From NCBI GenBank assembly GCA_965221795.1, contig OZ244914.1, positions 3,410,001-3,474,000 of the forward strand: DNA of 64,000 nucleotides, given 5' to 3'. The translations under genes and the position numbers were made by a program. Source of the stretch: VYFG01 sp965221795. GTDB lineage: Bacteria; Pseudomonadota; Gammaproteobacteria; Arenicellales; Poriferihabitantaceae. This document shows, piece after piece, positions 46,057 through 55,267 of the stretch; the stretch's first letter is position 1, and every line of letters begins with the position of its first letter. The notes below the pieces were generated by a model, which worked only from the letters and a program-made list of their open reading frames with translations, was not told the DNA's origin and ran no database searches.

Positions 46057-46731
46057 ATGCGTATACTGATTGTTGAAGACGAACAAACGTTACGGGCACA
46101 ACTGGTCCACAAGTTTCGCCACCGGGGCTATGCTGTTGATGAAGCATCGGATGGAGAAGAAGCCTTGTACTATGGCAGGGAATATCCAGTGGATATGGTC
46201 ATTGTCGATATCGGATTACCGAAAATGTCTGGCATACAAGTCATCCAGAAACTGCGGAGCGAAGGCTTTCGTTACCCGATCCTCGTTCTCACTGCTCGGT
46301 CCCGATGGCAAGACAAGGTCGAAGGGCTGGATGCCGGTGCGGATGACTATCTGGCAAAACCATTCCATTTCGAGGAACTGTGGGCTCGAGTTTCCGCGCT
46401 GATTCGTCGATCTGTCGGCCAACCGAGCCCCGTCATTCAGGCCGGGCCAATCCAAATGGATACCCGATCGCAAAGTGTCTCAGTCAATGATCGAAATCTG
46501 AATCTGACAGCATTTGAATATCGGTTACTACATTACTTGATGATGAATCAGGGCAAGGTCATTTCCAAGATGGAATTGACTGAGCATCTCTATGATGAAG
46601 ACGCGGACCGCGACAGCAATGTCATTGAAGTGTTGATTGGGCGGTTGCGAAAAAAACTGGATCTTGAACATTCGTTGCATCCCATTGAAACCCTGAGGGG
46701 TAGGGGGTACCGGTTTTCTCCTCTGACCTGA
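46057..46731 (+). CDS. OmpR/PhoP-family response regulator
   Basis: About 224 residues. Receiver domain with phospho-accepting Asp51 (VIVDIGLPKMSG), Thr and Lys switch residues (LVLTARS, AKPF with Lys101), then a winged-helix DNA-binding domain (LTAFEYRLLHYLMMNQGKVI, DSNVIEVLIGRLRKKL, TLRGRGYRF). The kinase gene follows with essentially no gap. Overall it resembles PhoP. Confidence 0.95.
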   Translation: MRILIVEDEQTLRAQLVHKFRHRGYAVDEASDGEEALYYGREYPVDMVIVDIGLPKMSGIQVIQKLRSEGFRYPILVLTARSRWQDKVEGLDAGADDYLAKPFHFEELWARVSALIRRSVGQPSPVIQAGPIQMDTRSQSVSVNDRNLNLTAFEYRLLHYLMMNQGKVISKMELTEHLYDEDADRDSNVIEVLIGRLRKKLDLEHSLHPIETLRGRGYRFSPLT

Positions 46732-46784
46732 ATACCCTGTCTCTTCGAAAGCGGTCACTACTTACTACCGCAACAGTCCTGATT

Positions 46785-48095
46785 GTGTTCCTTGGATTGG
46801 CCGGCATTTCCCTCGACCGTGCCTTTGTCAAAAGCGCGGAAGAGACTCTGGAAAATCGAATGAAAAGCCAGGTATTTGGTTTTTTATCCGTTCTGGAAGT
46901 CAGCCCAACCGGTCGCTATATCATTCCTGAGCTGTTGCCAGAAGCTCGTCTGATGCAGTTGTCTTCCGGGCTGCATGCGTTCATTCTGGAACCCACCGGG
47001 GAAGTGGCTTGGCACTCCCAATCCTTTACAGATCAAGATTATCCCCCAGAGATATTCGGCCTTGCCTCTTCGGTACGCTTTTCGCGCACCAGTGAATCCT
47101 TTTATGGCCCGTTTCAGTACAACCTCCCCATAAACTGGGAAACAGAGGAGGGTAGCGAACACTATTTCACATTCGTGTTGCATGAAAAGGGAGATCAATT
47201 TGCGTCTTCCATTCATCAGCACCGAAAGAACATTATGCTTTGGCTGGGCCTGGTAGGTGCCTTGATGTTGGTATCCCTAATGCTGATTCTGCTTTGGAGT
47301 TTGGCTCCACTCAATCGTGTACGCCAGGAAATCGACCTGGTAGAGCGTGGTCAGCAGGACGGAATCAGCGGTCGCTATCCAGCAGAAATTCACCAATTGA
47401 GTGAGCGGATCAACCTTTTTATCCGGAATGAACGAGCCAACCTGATTCGCTACAAAAATACCCTGACCGATCTGGCGCATAGTCTGAAAACCCCGCTATC
47501 GGTGATCCAGGGCATGGCGGAAAGTGACCAATCAATCCGCTCCAAGGATCTTGCGGAATATGTAGGGCAAATGCGGGATATCGTCAATTATCAATTGAAC
47601 CGGGCCGCGACTACACGAGTGTCATTGATGTACCGTCAAATTGAAGTCGAACCTCTGATCACACGGGTTTTTCGCTCCCTGAAAAAAGTATATGTCGACC
47701 GGAACTTATGGCTGCAATATCGGGTTGTACCGGACGCTTGTTTTTACGGGGAAGAATCCGATTTGATGGAAATACTGGGTAACCTGCTGGATAACGCCTG
47801 CAAGTGGGCCATCTCTTCAGTACGCTGCGTCGTAACGGAACTGGAAGCGGAGAATTCGAAAAGTCGGGGGGTTCGCATTATCATTGAAGATGACGGGCCG
47901 GGCATCGCCTTGGCGGATCGGGAAGGCGTACTCAAACGAGGTGTCAGAGCGGACCAGAGAGTGGAAGGGCAGGGTATTGGCCTGGCAGTTTGCCAAGAAA
48001 TTGTCGAGACTTATGATGGGAGACTTCTGATCGATGATAGTTCCCTTGGCGGTACCGCCATCACGGTAGAACTTATGCATCCATTGAAGCAATAA
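46785..48095 (+). CDS. Membrane sensor histidine kinase (PhoQ-like)
   Basis: About 436 residues from GTG 46785. The true start is probably further upstream, since SLRKRSLLTTATVLI immediately before it in the same frame completes the first membrane segment; no ATG, GTG or TTG is available there, only CTG codons. A periplasmic sensor region (about 20-150), a second membrane segment (MLWLGLVGALMLVSLMLILL), a short HAMP-like linker, the H-box with His232 (LAHSLKTPLSVIQ), and N/G boxes (LLDNACKWA, EDDGPGIA, GQGIGLAVCQEI) are present. It pairs with the response regulator just upstream. Confidence 0.93.
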   Translation: MFLGLAGISLDRAFVKSAEETLENRMKSQVFGFLSVLEVSPTGRYIIPELLPEARLMQLSSGLHAFILEPTGEVAWHSQSFTDQDYPPEIFGLASSVRFSRTSESFYGPFQYNLPINWETEEGSEHYFTFVLHEKGDQFASSIHQHRKNIMLWLGLVGALMLVSLMLILLWSLAPLNRVRQEIDLVERGQQDGISGRYPAEIHQLSERINLFIRNERANLIRYKNTLTDLAHSLKTPLSVIQGMAESDQSIRSKDLAEYVGQMRDIVNYQLNRAATTRVSLMYRQIEVEPLITRVFRSLKKVYVDRNLWLQYRVVPDACFYGEESDLMEILGNLLDNACKWAISSVRCVVTELEAENSKSRGVRIIIEDDGPGIALADREGVLKRGVRADQRVEGQGIGLAVCQEIVETYDGRLLIDDSSLGGTAITVELMHPLKQ

Positions 48096-48361
48096 TTGGA
48101 TTGTATATTTCTTCTGGGATAGCCCCAAAGCTCTGTTGTCAATGGAAGCGGAAATTTATAACACTCGGAAGTCCGTATAAAAAACAAGCTGAGATTGAAA
48201 TCAGTATCGAATGGTATGCCTTCCCTCTGAGTTCTAGCCATGGCTGCTACTGCCGCTTTTCTGGCTAGCCACAAAACCTCCAGTCTCTCATGCGATAGTT
48301 CGGTAACTTGCTCTCTTGCATATGCCTGTTTCGTGATTGCTGCTTTTCGTCCAGATGCCAT
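48011..48361 (-). pseudogene. Small ORF cut off from its upstream region by IS5 copy B
   Basis: The frame opens MASGRKAAITKQAYAREQVT and continues with a helical charged segment (ERLEVLWLARKAAVAAMART) before losing sense. Its ATG is two bases from the IS5 target duplication at 48362, so promoter and ribosome site were removed. The last third runs antisense into the kinase gene and is unlikely to be native. I do not recognise a family. On the other side of the IS5 lies the 52-residue gene at 49953-50111; the two may have been neighbours. Confidence 0.35.
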
Positions 48362-48365
48362 AATT

Positions 48366-49927
48366 AGTCGATCCTGAAAAACCCCAAATTCAGAGGTAAC
48401 TATCTGAATATACTGAAATATATTCCCTGAAAGTATGGATTCAAATGGCCGGATCTGGACTCATGGGGGCTCCCTTCCTTGCCATTTCCGAGGACCACCT
48501 GCGCCCCAGACCCTGTGCGGGTACCGAATCCCACGATCGGTTCCGAAATCGCCTGCAAAACCGGCTGGATCCGCGCCATGCGCGGGTTCGCCTGGCTGGG
48601 ACCCTGGACGGGTCCCGATTCGACGAGACCTTCGGTGTGCGGTACGGCCCCGACCGTGGTAGTCCCGGCCAGCTTACGCGTGGGATGGTCGGGCGGGAGT
48701 CTCTGCAGCCGGTGTACCCACTCTCGGACGAGGCGGTGGTCGCTGGTGGGGTGGAGAATCCCTACGGGCAGTCCTGTTGCGGCGAGGACTATTGCCCGCC
48801 TCATCCGCCGATCGACCCGAGCCGCCGGACGCGGTGTCGCCCGCGCATCGGGACGGCCGGGGCCGAGTGGGTCCTGCCAGCGACGATCGATGCCGGTCTT
48901 ACGAGCGGCACCGGGAAGCCACGGGCGTGGCGGCGGGTGACGGTCGATACGACCGTGCCGGACCAGGCGGTAACCTTTCCGACCGATGGCCAGCGGTGGA
49001 ACCGTTCCCGGGTGCGACGGGTGAAACGGTGCCCGCGGTATGAGGGGAAGTGGCGCCAGAGCGACGCCCGCCAGGGGCCGCAGGCGCGGCTGCAGGCGAA
49101 CCGGGTTGCCCATGCCCGGAACTGCGCCGTATGAACCGTCCGGTCAAGAGTTTGCGGACCGACCTGGGCCGGGTGGTCCGGGACCGGGAACGAAACACCG
49201 CGGGGAGACCCGATCGGGAGCCGGCGTTTGCGGACGAACGGGCGATGGCCCGGCGGGTACGGGCGCCGGAGCCGAAAGGCCGGAACCCGCGGTCCCGCCG
49301 GCAGGCCCCGGACGTCGAGTGTATCCGCAAGGGCCAGGCCCACCAGCGGTCCGAATTCGGGGTCCAGGGGAGCATGGCCACCCCCCACCGGAGCCACTTC
49401 CTCCTGGGCGGGATGGCGCGGGCGGGGAATCCTGATGACGGACCACCGCGGAAGCCCGCTCTGGATCCGGTACGACGCCGGACGGGGCGGTCGATGGATG
49501 AGGTATTCGTGGATCGCGGGTACCGGGGGCATGGCGAGGGTGAGACTTTCGGATCCCGGTCCGGGCCGCGGCGAGGCCTCGTGACCCGACGGCGGAAGCA
49601 GTGCCGGCGACGGCGGCAGGTGATGGAGCCCGTGATCGGGCATCGGAAATCGGATGGCCATCCGGGAAGGAACAGGCTCCCGGGAAGGGAGGGCGACCGG
49701 AGGAAGGTACGGCGGTGCGATACCGGTCACCACCGGCGGCGGATCCGCCGTCCGCTGCGGTTTTTGGGTCGCTGGATTGGGGGCCTTGGAGGCCGCATTT
49801 TCGACGTTTTGAGGGCCTAGGAACGCCCGGGAACGACGGGGCGATGGAAACTGCCGGCCTCCGAGTTGGGCAGTGTCCCACCGTGGGCGCTTGCGGCCCC
49901 CTGAAACAGGTTTTTTCAGGGCCGACT
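48366..49927 (+). mobile_element. IS5-family element, copy B, with 4-bp target duplication
   Basis: 1562 bp. Flanked by AATT on both sides (48362-48365 and 49928-49931). Terminal repeats are as in copy A. Two frames together give the transposase: 48445-49134 (up to YEGKWRQSDARQGPQARLQA) and about 49131-49820 (NRPVKSLRTDLGRVVRDRER, then the blocks DVECIRKGQAHQRSEFGVQ and VFVDRGYRGHGEG). A frameshift near 49110-49130 splits it. It retains the ~257 bp lost from copy A. Confidence 0.85.
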
Positions 49928-49952
49928 AATTAACACTTTGACACCTCACCAT

Positions 49953-50111
49953 CTAAGAATTCGAAAAGAGGTGCTTGCCCTTTTGGGTTGGTTTTTTCGC
50001 CACCTTTTTGAAAATGGAATTGAATTCCACTTCATTCTCAGAACAGCTTAATTGCCGAGCCTTTTCCACAAAACGCCGGTGCTGTTCCCGGTTTGATTGC
50101 CTTGGTTTCAT
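49953..50111 (-). CDS. Small basic protein, 52 residues, unknown function
   Basis: ATG at 50111 with GAGGG eight bases upstream. The product begins MKPRQSNREQHRRFVEKARQ, then LSCSENEVEFNSIFKKVAKK and ends SNS. The pattern (basic N terminus, CSEN-acidic-F-x3-FKKVAKKP) looks like the small ORFs often found next to mobile or toxin-antitoxin genes in proteobacteria, but I cannot name one. It lies between IS5 copy B and the IS1595-like composite, whose left end is 30 bp upstream of its start. Confidence 0.5.
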   Translation of the reverse strand: MKPRQSNREQHRRFVEKARQLSCSENEVEFNSIFKKVAKKPTQKGKHLFSNS

Positions 50112-50169
50112 AAGCGTTTCCCTCAGCTGCTTAGAATAACCTAATTACCACGAATCACAAGTAGGTTTT

Positions 50170-50830
50170 GTGATCGATAGAGAGCATCAGCAATGGACTC
50201 CGAAGGAGTATACCAGGAAGCGCCATCCGGTTCCTTTCCAGCAAGGTCTCCGTCTCAACGCATTTCGTGCACAATCCGGAGACGAGGATCGAGGTGACGA
50301 GGAGCGGTTCCGGCGGTGCTGGCCCGACGGCTTCGTGTGCCCGCACTGCGGTCATGACCAGAGTTGCCATCGGAACCCTCGCAAGTTGCGTCGGTGCGAC
50401 CGGTGCCATCGGCAGATCTTGATCATCCCCGCTACCCTCTTCGAGTGCCACCAGCGGCCGCTGACCACCGGGTTTCCGGTGATCGACCAGCGGACCCGGT
50501 ACCGGAAAGGGATGTCGGCGATGCAGCGGCACCGCCTGCCGGGGGGTTCCGATCATGCTGCCTGGCGGATCCAGCACCAACGGATGCCGGGGATGGGGGG
50601 CGGAGCAGACGCCAGCGTCTGCCAAGTCGAGGGCAACGGGACGACGCCGGTCCGGGTGGGGGGCGAAGCGGCGGCAACCGGGGCCGCAGGGCGGCGGGCG
50701 GGCCGCCCCGGCCGCATGAAAACCCGCCAGGACCAAGCGCTGATTCGCCAGCGCCAGCGGGAAAATCCTATGCCCGGCAAGGCGCGTTCCTTGCCCGCCC
50801 TGCCGAACCCCGGGCCGGACTGCTCAAAAT
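50170..50830 (+). pseudogene. IS1595-family transposase, 5' copy
   Basis: Recognisable N-terminal half: GDEDRGDEERFRRCWPDGFV with CPHCGHDQ and CDRCHRQ (zinc ribbon), then LTTGFPVIDQRTRYRKGMSA and AAWRIQHQRM, which correspond to LTTWFLAIYL-T--KNG-SA and TAW--KH-LM in the family. Further along, only VGGEA recalls the catalytic DDAYLGGE. Several substitutions and frameshifts; the C-terminal half is missing. Confidence 0.7.
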
Positions 50831-50934
50831 GGAAGGAGAGTCAACGCAGGGTCCGCACCTTGACCATGCCCGCGCATGACGGCCTGCACATTCACCATAC
50901 GCTTCCGGACGCGCGGCCCGCTGGCGGCCGGGGC

Positions 50935-51565
50935 TTACTGGATGCTGCCGTCGGTCTCGCCCCCCTGGTTGACCCGTGCGCAGCCCTTGCCGCCGGTGAA
51001 CAGGAAGTAGGCCGAGCCTCTTTTCGTCCATTGATTGTTGTTCTCGGGCGGGCTGAAAACCGGGATCACCAACTCGCCGGGGCCCTGATTGGGATTGCGG
51101 GGGTTGCGGTTGGTCCAGACATGGGCCCCAGCCTTGGGGCGCACTTCGATGATGTTCTCGCCAAGCACACCGCCGGAGAAATTTATTTTGTTTGTCGAAT
51201 CCGGGTTGCGCCACCGGTTGCCGCCTATTGCCGCTGTCCGCCACTCCCAGTCGGCGAAAGTGGAGCCGAAATCATTTTCTGAGCTAATCAAACCTATGTT
51301 GATATTGAAGCTCTGCCGCGTCACGTTGGGGTTGGTGCTTGACAGGATCAGCTTCATGCGGCCGGGCGTGGACTGGTCGCCGCAGCCGTCGACGACGATC
51401 CTGCCGTGGTCCGGTGCAAGCGTGAGGGTGCAGATACTCGAGTTGCAGCTAGGGGGCGTTTGCGCCTGTGCCGGTCCTGCAGGCAGCAGGAAGCACATCA
51501 TCGCGGCCGCGAGGGCCGTCAGTCTAGCGAGGGGGGGGGGGTAGGAATCGGGTCATGCGGCTCAT
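50935..51565 (-). CDS. Putative phase-variable secreted protein, copy 2 (OFF as read)
   Basis: The ATG at 51565 (MSRMTRFL) has a strong GGAGG six bases upstream. It meets a run of 11 C on this strand and then stops (PPPPR-stop). With 10 or 13 C it would read ARLTALAAAMMCFLLPAGPA, a signal peptide ending AQA, into a mature protein of about 175 residues ending near GGKGCARV. The region around the tract is nearly base-for-base the same as copy 1, and the mature parts share GRMKLILSSTNPNV, LGENIIEVRPKAGAH and YFLFTGGKGCARV. Mature Cys residues (about four) may form disulfides. No known domain. It is the passenger of the IS1595-like composite. Confidence 0.7.
51531..51541 (-). repeat. Poly-G tract (C11 on the coding strand) in the signal-peptide region
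   Basis: Eleven G on the plus strand, eight codons into the gene. The frame is joined to the ATG only at 10, 13 and so on. Confidence 0.9.
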
Positions 51566-51597
51566 GTTCGGCCTCCGGATCATATACAGATTGCCGC

Positions 51598-51626
51598 ACC
51601 GTACAGCGGTTTGTGCGCAATGTCAA
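51598..51626 (-). promoter_or_regulatory. Promoter of the second phase-variable gene
   Basis: On the minus strand, TTGACA (51626-51621) and TACGGT (51603-51598) are 17 bp apart, in the same spacing as copy 1, about 33 bp before the ATG. The -10 is weaker than in copy 1. Confidence 0.6.
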
Positions 51627-51938
51627 CCGGCGGGGCAGCTTCCCGCCGTAGCCATTCCCGGCCCAGCCCGAAGGCCTGGCCCCGGCTAGCCCGGGCGGCA
51701 GGCCGGGTGATTGCCATGCATCCTCAGGATCGTTTCTACCAAGACGATGGAGGCGGCTTGATACTGCGGACCTTGATAGCCACATGAAAACCAAGAAAAT
51801 CGATGGCAGAAGCCGAGCGGTGCTGTTCCACATCATCCCTTTCGGCGAGGGAGAAGACCGCCGCCTCGCTGGTCAGTACGACGAGTCGGCGGCGTTGCTT
51901 TACGCCGTGACCCCGGGTTCTTCCGGATTGCACCCATC

Positions 51939-52670
51939 ATGAGTGGGCTTGTGGGATCATGGAATGGTCCTGACCCATGGATGGCACAGGAGGGTGCCCG
52001 GAAGCGCCATCCGCTCCCGTTCCAGAACGGTCTCCGTCTCCACGCATTGTTCGAGCATTACGGAGACGAGGACCGAGGTGACGAGGCCTGGTTCCGGTTG
52101 CGCTGGCCCGATGGCTTCGTATGTCCACACGGCGGCCACGACCAGCGTTGCCATCGGAACCCCTGCCAGTTGCGCCCGTGTGATCGGTGCCATCGACCGA
52201 CCTCGATCATCGCCGGCACGATCTTCGAATCCAGCAAGTTGCCACTGACCACCGAAGAGGGCCACCCCCAACGCATCCCGCTCCACGTGGTCCCGGGTGT
52301 CCGCAGTCGCCCCTCGCCGACGGGGCCCGTTGGCACCGGGTGGCGGCGGGCAGCGAGGTCGTTTCGAATGGATTGCAAGGCTTCGGTCGCGTCACCGAGG
52401 CCGGATGCCGGCATCCGGTCGTAGTCAGCGGGGGCAGATGGACCGCGGGGGCGAAACTGGAGTTCTACTGAAGCAATACCGTACTCGGCGATCGGAAGTC
52501 GGCCTTGCGTAGCCGTGATCATTCCTTCCGGCCGAAATACGCGCAACGCGACCTGACCGAATTCGAATACCGCTGCCCTCGCCGGTATCACCTGCCGGAT
52601 CTTATCCCCAGACTTGCCGATGTCGCCTTGCGAACCCCGTCGATGCCGGAAACACTCCTGAAATGCAGCT
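51939..52670 (+). pseudogene. IS1595-family transposase, 3' copy
   Basis: The N-terminal part (GDEDRGDEAWFRLRWPDGFV, then TIFESSKLPLTT) matches copy 1 but with Cys lost from the zinc ribbon (CPHGG). The catalytic middle is deleted. The C-terminal part continues in other frames: VVSNGLQGFGRVTEAGCRHP, NTVLGDRKSALR, EFEYRCPRRYHLPDLIPRL and LRTPSMPETLL. Inactive. Confidence 0.65.
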
Positions 52671-52809
52671 TATGATTCGTGGTAATTAGATCCAGATAAG
52701 TCGTTGAACTACGACCTCTAGTCTATAGCCCGGCATCACTCATTACTTGATATGGAAATCTGAGCCAACAAAGAAATCAATGTATATCACTGGTATCTCA
52801 TGCGAACAC

Positions 52810-53658
52810 TCAGATGCTTCGCAGGAGTTGGTTGATCCCCACTTTGGCGCGGGTTTTTTCATCCACCATTTTGACAATTACCGCGCAGTAAAGGCTGTGA
52901 CTGCCATCGGGGGCGGGTAGCGACCCGGAAACGACGACGGACCCTGGTGGAACTTTCCCGAAACTGACTTCGCCGGTTTCTCGGTTGTAAATCCGCGTGC
53001 TTTGTCCGATATAGACTCCCATTGAAATGACCGAACCGGCACCGACTATCACACCTTCCACAATTTCACTGCGGGCACCAATAAAACAGTTGTCTTCGAT
53101 GATCGTGGGAGATGCCTGTAAGGGTTCCAGGACTCCCCCAATGCCGACACCTCCAGAAAGATGCACATTCGCACCGATCTGGGCACAGGAACCAACCGTA
53201 GCCCAGGTGTCTACCATCGTACCTGGCCCCACCCAAGCGCCGATATTGACATAACTGGGCATCAAAACTACTCCTGGTGCAATGTAACAACCCCATCGGA
53301 CTAAGGCTTGGGGCACTACCCGGTAATCACCCGCTGCAAAATCTTCAGGGCAAAATTCGGCAAACTTGAGTGGCACTTTGTCGTAATAGCTGGTAAAGCC
53401 ATTAGGTATCAATCGATTCTCCTCAATACGGAAAGAGAGTAGTACCGCTTTTTTTAACCACTCATTCACTTTCCACTGATTCCCATCCGGTTCTGCGACC
53501 CGGGCTTCTCCCTGATCTAGAAGCCGTATTGCAGCCCGTATGGCTGAACCGACTTCGGGCGTTACATTGTTGGGCAGAAGATTCGTTCGATCTTCCCAAG
53601 ATTGTTCGATTATCTGTTGGATGTCATTCACAAAATCAATATTTTTCATCAGTTTCAT
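52810..53658 (-). CDS. dapD: Tetrahydrodipicolinate N-succinyltransferase
   Basis: About 282 residues; makes N-succinyl-2-amino-6-ketopimelate in lysine and meso-diaminopimelate synthesis. The left-handed beta-helix is shown by hexapeptide text (VMPSYVNIGAWVGPGTMVDT, VGSCAQIGANVHLSGGVGIG, IVGAGSVISMGVYIG). ATG at 53658 with GGGGAA upstream; MKNIDF three codons later is also possible. The IS30 copy 2 end is about 10 bp upstream, so the original promoter has been displaced. Confidence 0.97.
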   Translation of the reverse strand: MKLMKNIDFVNDIQQIIEQSWEDRTNLLPNNVTPEVGSAIRAAIRLLDQGEARVAEPDGNQWKVNEWLKKAVLLSFRIEENRLIPNGFTSYYDKVPLKFAEFCPEDFAAGDYRVVPQALVRWGCYIAPGVVLMPSYVNIGAWVGPGTMVDTWATVGSCAQIGANVHLSGGVGIGGVLEPLQASPTIIEDNCFIGARSEIVEGVIVGAGSVISMGVYIGQSTRIYNRETGEVSFGKVPPGSVVVSGSLPAPDGSHSLYCAVIVKMVDEKTRAKVGINQLLRSI

Positions 53659-54893
53659 TATTCCCCACTTCCACTCCGAAGTGCAACAGCGCCGCGATCC
53701 CGGAATGAGGGCGTAGCCCGAAGGGAGGGATCGCGGCGGCGACCCAAAAATCCGCGCTGCGAACGCTTCTTTTCGGCCTCGGATGGCAGTAATCTCGACG
53801 GCCGGCGATCCTGACAGAAGTCATCGGCCAAAGCAAGGGCGAAACCGGCACCATGAGGCCGAGCGAGGCCGCTCCGGTGGGTCACCGGAGTGCCGGGAGG
53901 GCGATCGGGGGACCGCCGGCCGCGTCCGGGGGGAGCTAACCCACGGGCAAAGACCTCCGCCGGGGTGCGGTATCCCAGGACCTTCCGAGGCCGACGGTTG
54001 AGCCGGTCCTCTACCGCCCGCACCTGCGCTGCAGTCACTTGGCGGAAGTCGGTCCCGTTCGGGAAGTACGGGCGTACCAGGCCGTTGGTATGCTCGTTCC
54101 GGCCCCGTTCCCAGGAATGGTAGGGGGTAGCGAAGGTAAAGCCCGCATCGAGCTTCTGTGCGATCTCGCGATGCCTCGCGAACTCCTTGCCGTTATCTGC
54201 CGTGCCGGTGTGGACCCGGTCCCGGATCGGCCCCAGACGCCGGGTGAGCGCCGCGGTCACCGCCGCCGCGGTCTTGCCTTCCACCCACTCCAGAAAGGTA
54301 AACTTCGAGCCCCGATCCACGGCCGATACCAGTGCCCCCCGGTGTTTCGCGCCCATGATCGTGTCCAGCTCCCAATCGCCGACCCGGCTCTTCTCGGCCA
54401 CCACCGAAGGCCGCTCCGCAAGGTCCACCCGATCAGGAATGTGGCCGCGTCCGGCATGCCGGCCGCCACGCCAGTTCGGCTTCTTGCCCCGACGCCGCCG
54501 GCACCGGTACCGCGTCCCTCCCGCCTGTCGGTCAGCCCGCACATACGGGTAGATCCACTCTTTCCCCGCCATCACTTCGCCCTGCTGCCGGTACCGACCG
54601 GCGATCTGTTCCGGGCTCCAGCCTGCCCGCAGCCGGTCCTCGACTGCTGCCCAGCGCTCGGGCGTCCTCTTCCGGGGCACCGCCGACGCTTCCTGGCGAC
54701 GGGCCGTGGCCTTGCCATCAGCTTGCTGGTGACGGTCGCCGCGTTGCCCACGGTGGCGCGAGGCCTCGCGCGAGATCGTCGCGGGGTCCCGTCCGAGATC
54801 GCGGGCCATCTCCCGGTTCGACAACCCCCGATGCAAAAGCGCGTGAATCTGGCATCGTTCGGCATGGGTCAGGTGGTGGTAGCCTACGGGCAT
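53658..54893 (-). CDS. IS30-family transposase
   Basis: About 411 residues, starting MPVGYHHLTHAERCQIHALL, the classic IS30 helix-turn-helix (SNREMARDLGRDPATISREA). The DDE core includes SRVGDWELDTIMGAKHRG, RVHTGTADNGKEFARHREIA and NEHTNGLVRPYFPNGTDFRQ, ending TPAEVFARG. The last 60 or so residues are atypical and run to the left end of the element, so the original C terminus may have changed. It may still be active. Confidence 0.88.
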   Translation of the reverse strand: MPVGYHHLTHAERCQIHALLHRGLSNREMARDLGRDPATISREASRHRGQRGDRHQQADGKATARRQEASAVPRKRTPERWAAVEDRLRAGWSPEQIAGRYRQQGEVMAGKEWIYPYVRADRQAGGTRYRCRRRRGKKPNWRGGRHAGRGHIPDRVDLAERPSVVAEKSRVGDWELDTIMGAKHRGALVSAVDRGSKFTFLEWVEGKTAAAVTAALTRRLGPIRDRVHTGTADNGKEFARHREIAQKLDAGFTFATPYHSWERGRNEHTNGLVRPYFPNGTDFRQVTAAQVRAVEDRLNRRPRKVLGYRTPAEVFARGLAPPGRGRRSPDRPPGTPVTHRSGLARPHGAGFALALADDFCQDRRPSRLLPSEAEKKRSQRGFLGRRRDPSLRATPSFRDRGAVALRSGSGE

Positions 54894-55006
54894 GACAATC
54901 CTCCGTTGGTGAGAAACAGAGATTGTTGACCATCATCTGGCCCACCGCAAGCGGCTTGTCAGCTCACCAGCCAGCGGCTTAGGGGGTGTTGCACTTCACA
55001 CTGGAA
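53669..55006 (-). mobile_element. IS30-family element, copy 2, nearly complete
   Basis: The right inverted repeat TGTTGCACTTCACACTGGAA (54987-55006) and a left repeat TTCCACTCCGAAGTGCAACA (53669-53688) match at 16 of 20 positions when one is inverted. The element holds one long transposase frame. It lies directly upstream of dapD on the same strand. I could not fix a target duplication. Confidence 0.8.
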
Positions 55007-55027
55007 CGGGGGATTTAAGAAACGATT

Positions 55028-55267
55028 CTAGAGGTCTTCTTGCGGAGAATATCTGGCTGGATAGAGGCCGAATGTATCGTTTGGATTTCGGGGCACAATT
55101 CGGATGACCCATAAGAGATGGGCATGTTCGATGTGCAGTGTCTCGAACGTTGTCATATCCTCGTTGCAGTTACAGTATCCCACGGCGAAGTATCCGTTAG
55201 GAAACTCGGGCATTCCTCCAAGACCTGCAAGTTGCTCACCAATGAGAGTTGCTGCCTGATCGGAATT
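55028..55267 (-). pseudogene. Unidentified C-terminal gene fragment
   Basis: An open frame reads TLIGEQLAGLGGMPEFPNGY, then FAVGYCNCNED and ends YSPQEDL at 55028. It lies between the IS30 right end and the decayed ATPase. It looks like real coding sequence but I cannot assign a family. Confidence 0.25.

Larger units (their letters stand above)
50141..52689. mobile_element. IS1595-like composite with 17-bp perfect terminal repeats and a passenger gene
   Basis: CTAATTACCACGAATCA at 50141-50157 is exactly inverted at 52673-52689. Inside lie two degenerate IS1595-type transposase segments in the same orientation and, between them, the second phase-variable secreted-protein gene on the opposite strand. 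A small open frame at 51784-51942 (MKTKKIDGRSRAVLFHIIPF) is of unknown meaning. No 8-bp target duplication is seen (AGAATAAC against ATCCAGAT). Either two copies flank a captured gene, or one element acquired a passenger and duplicated. Confidence 0.65.
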
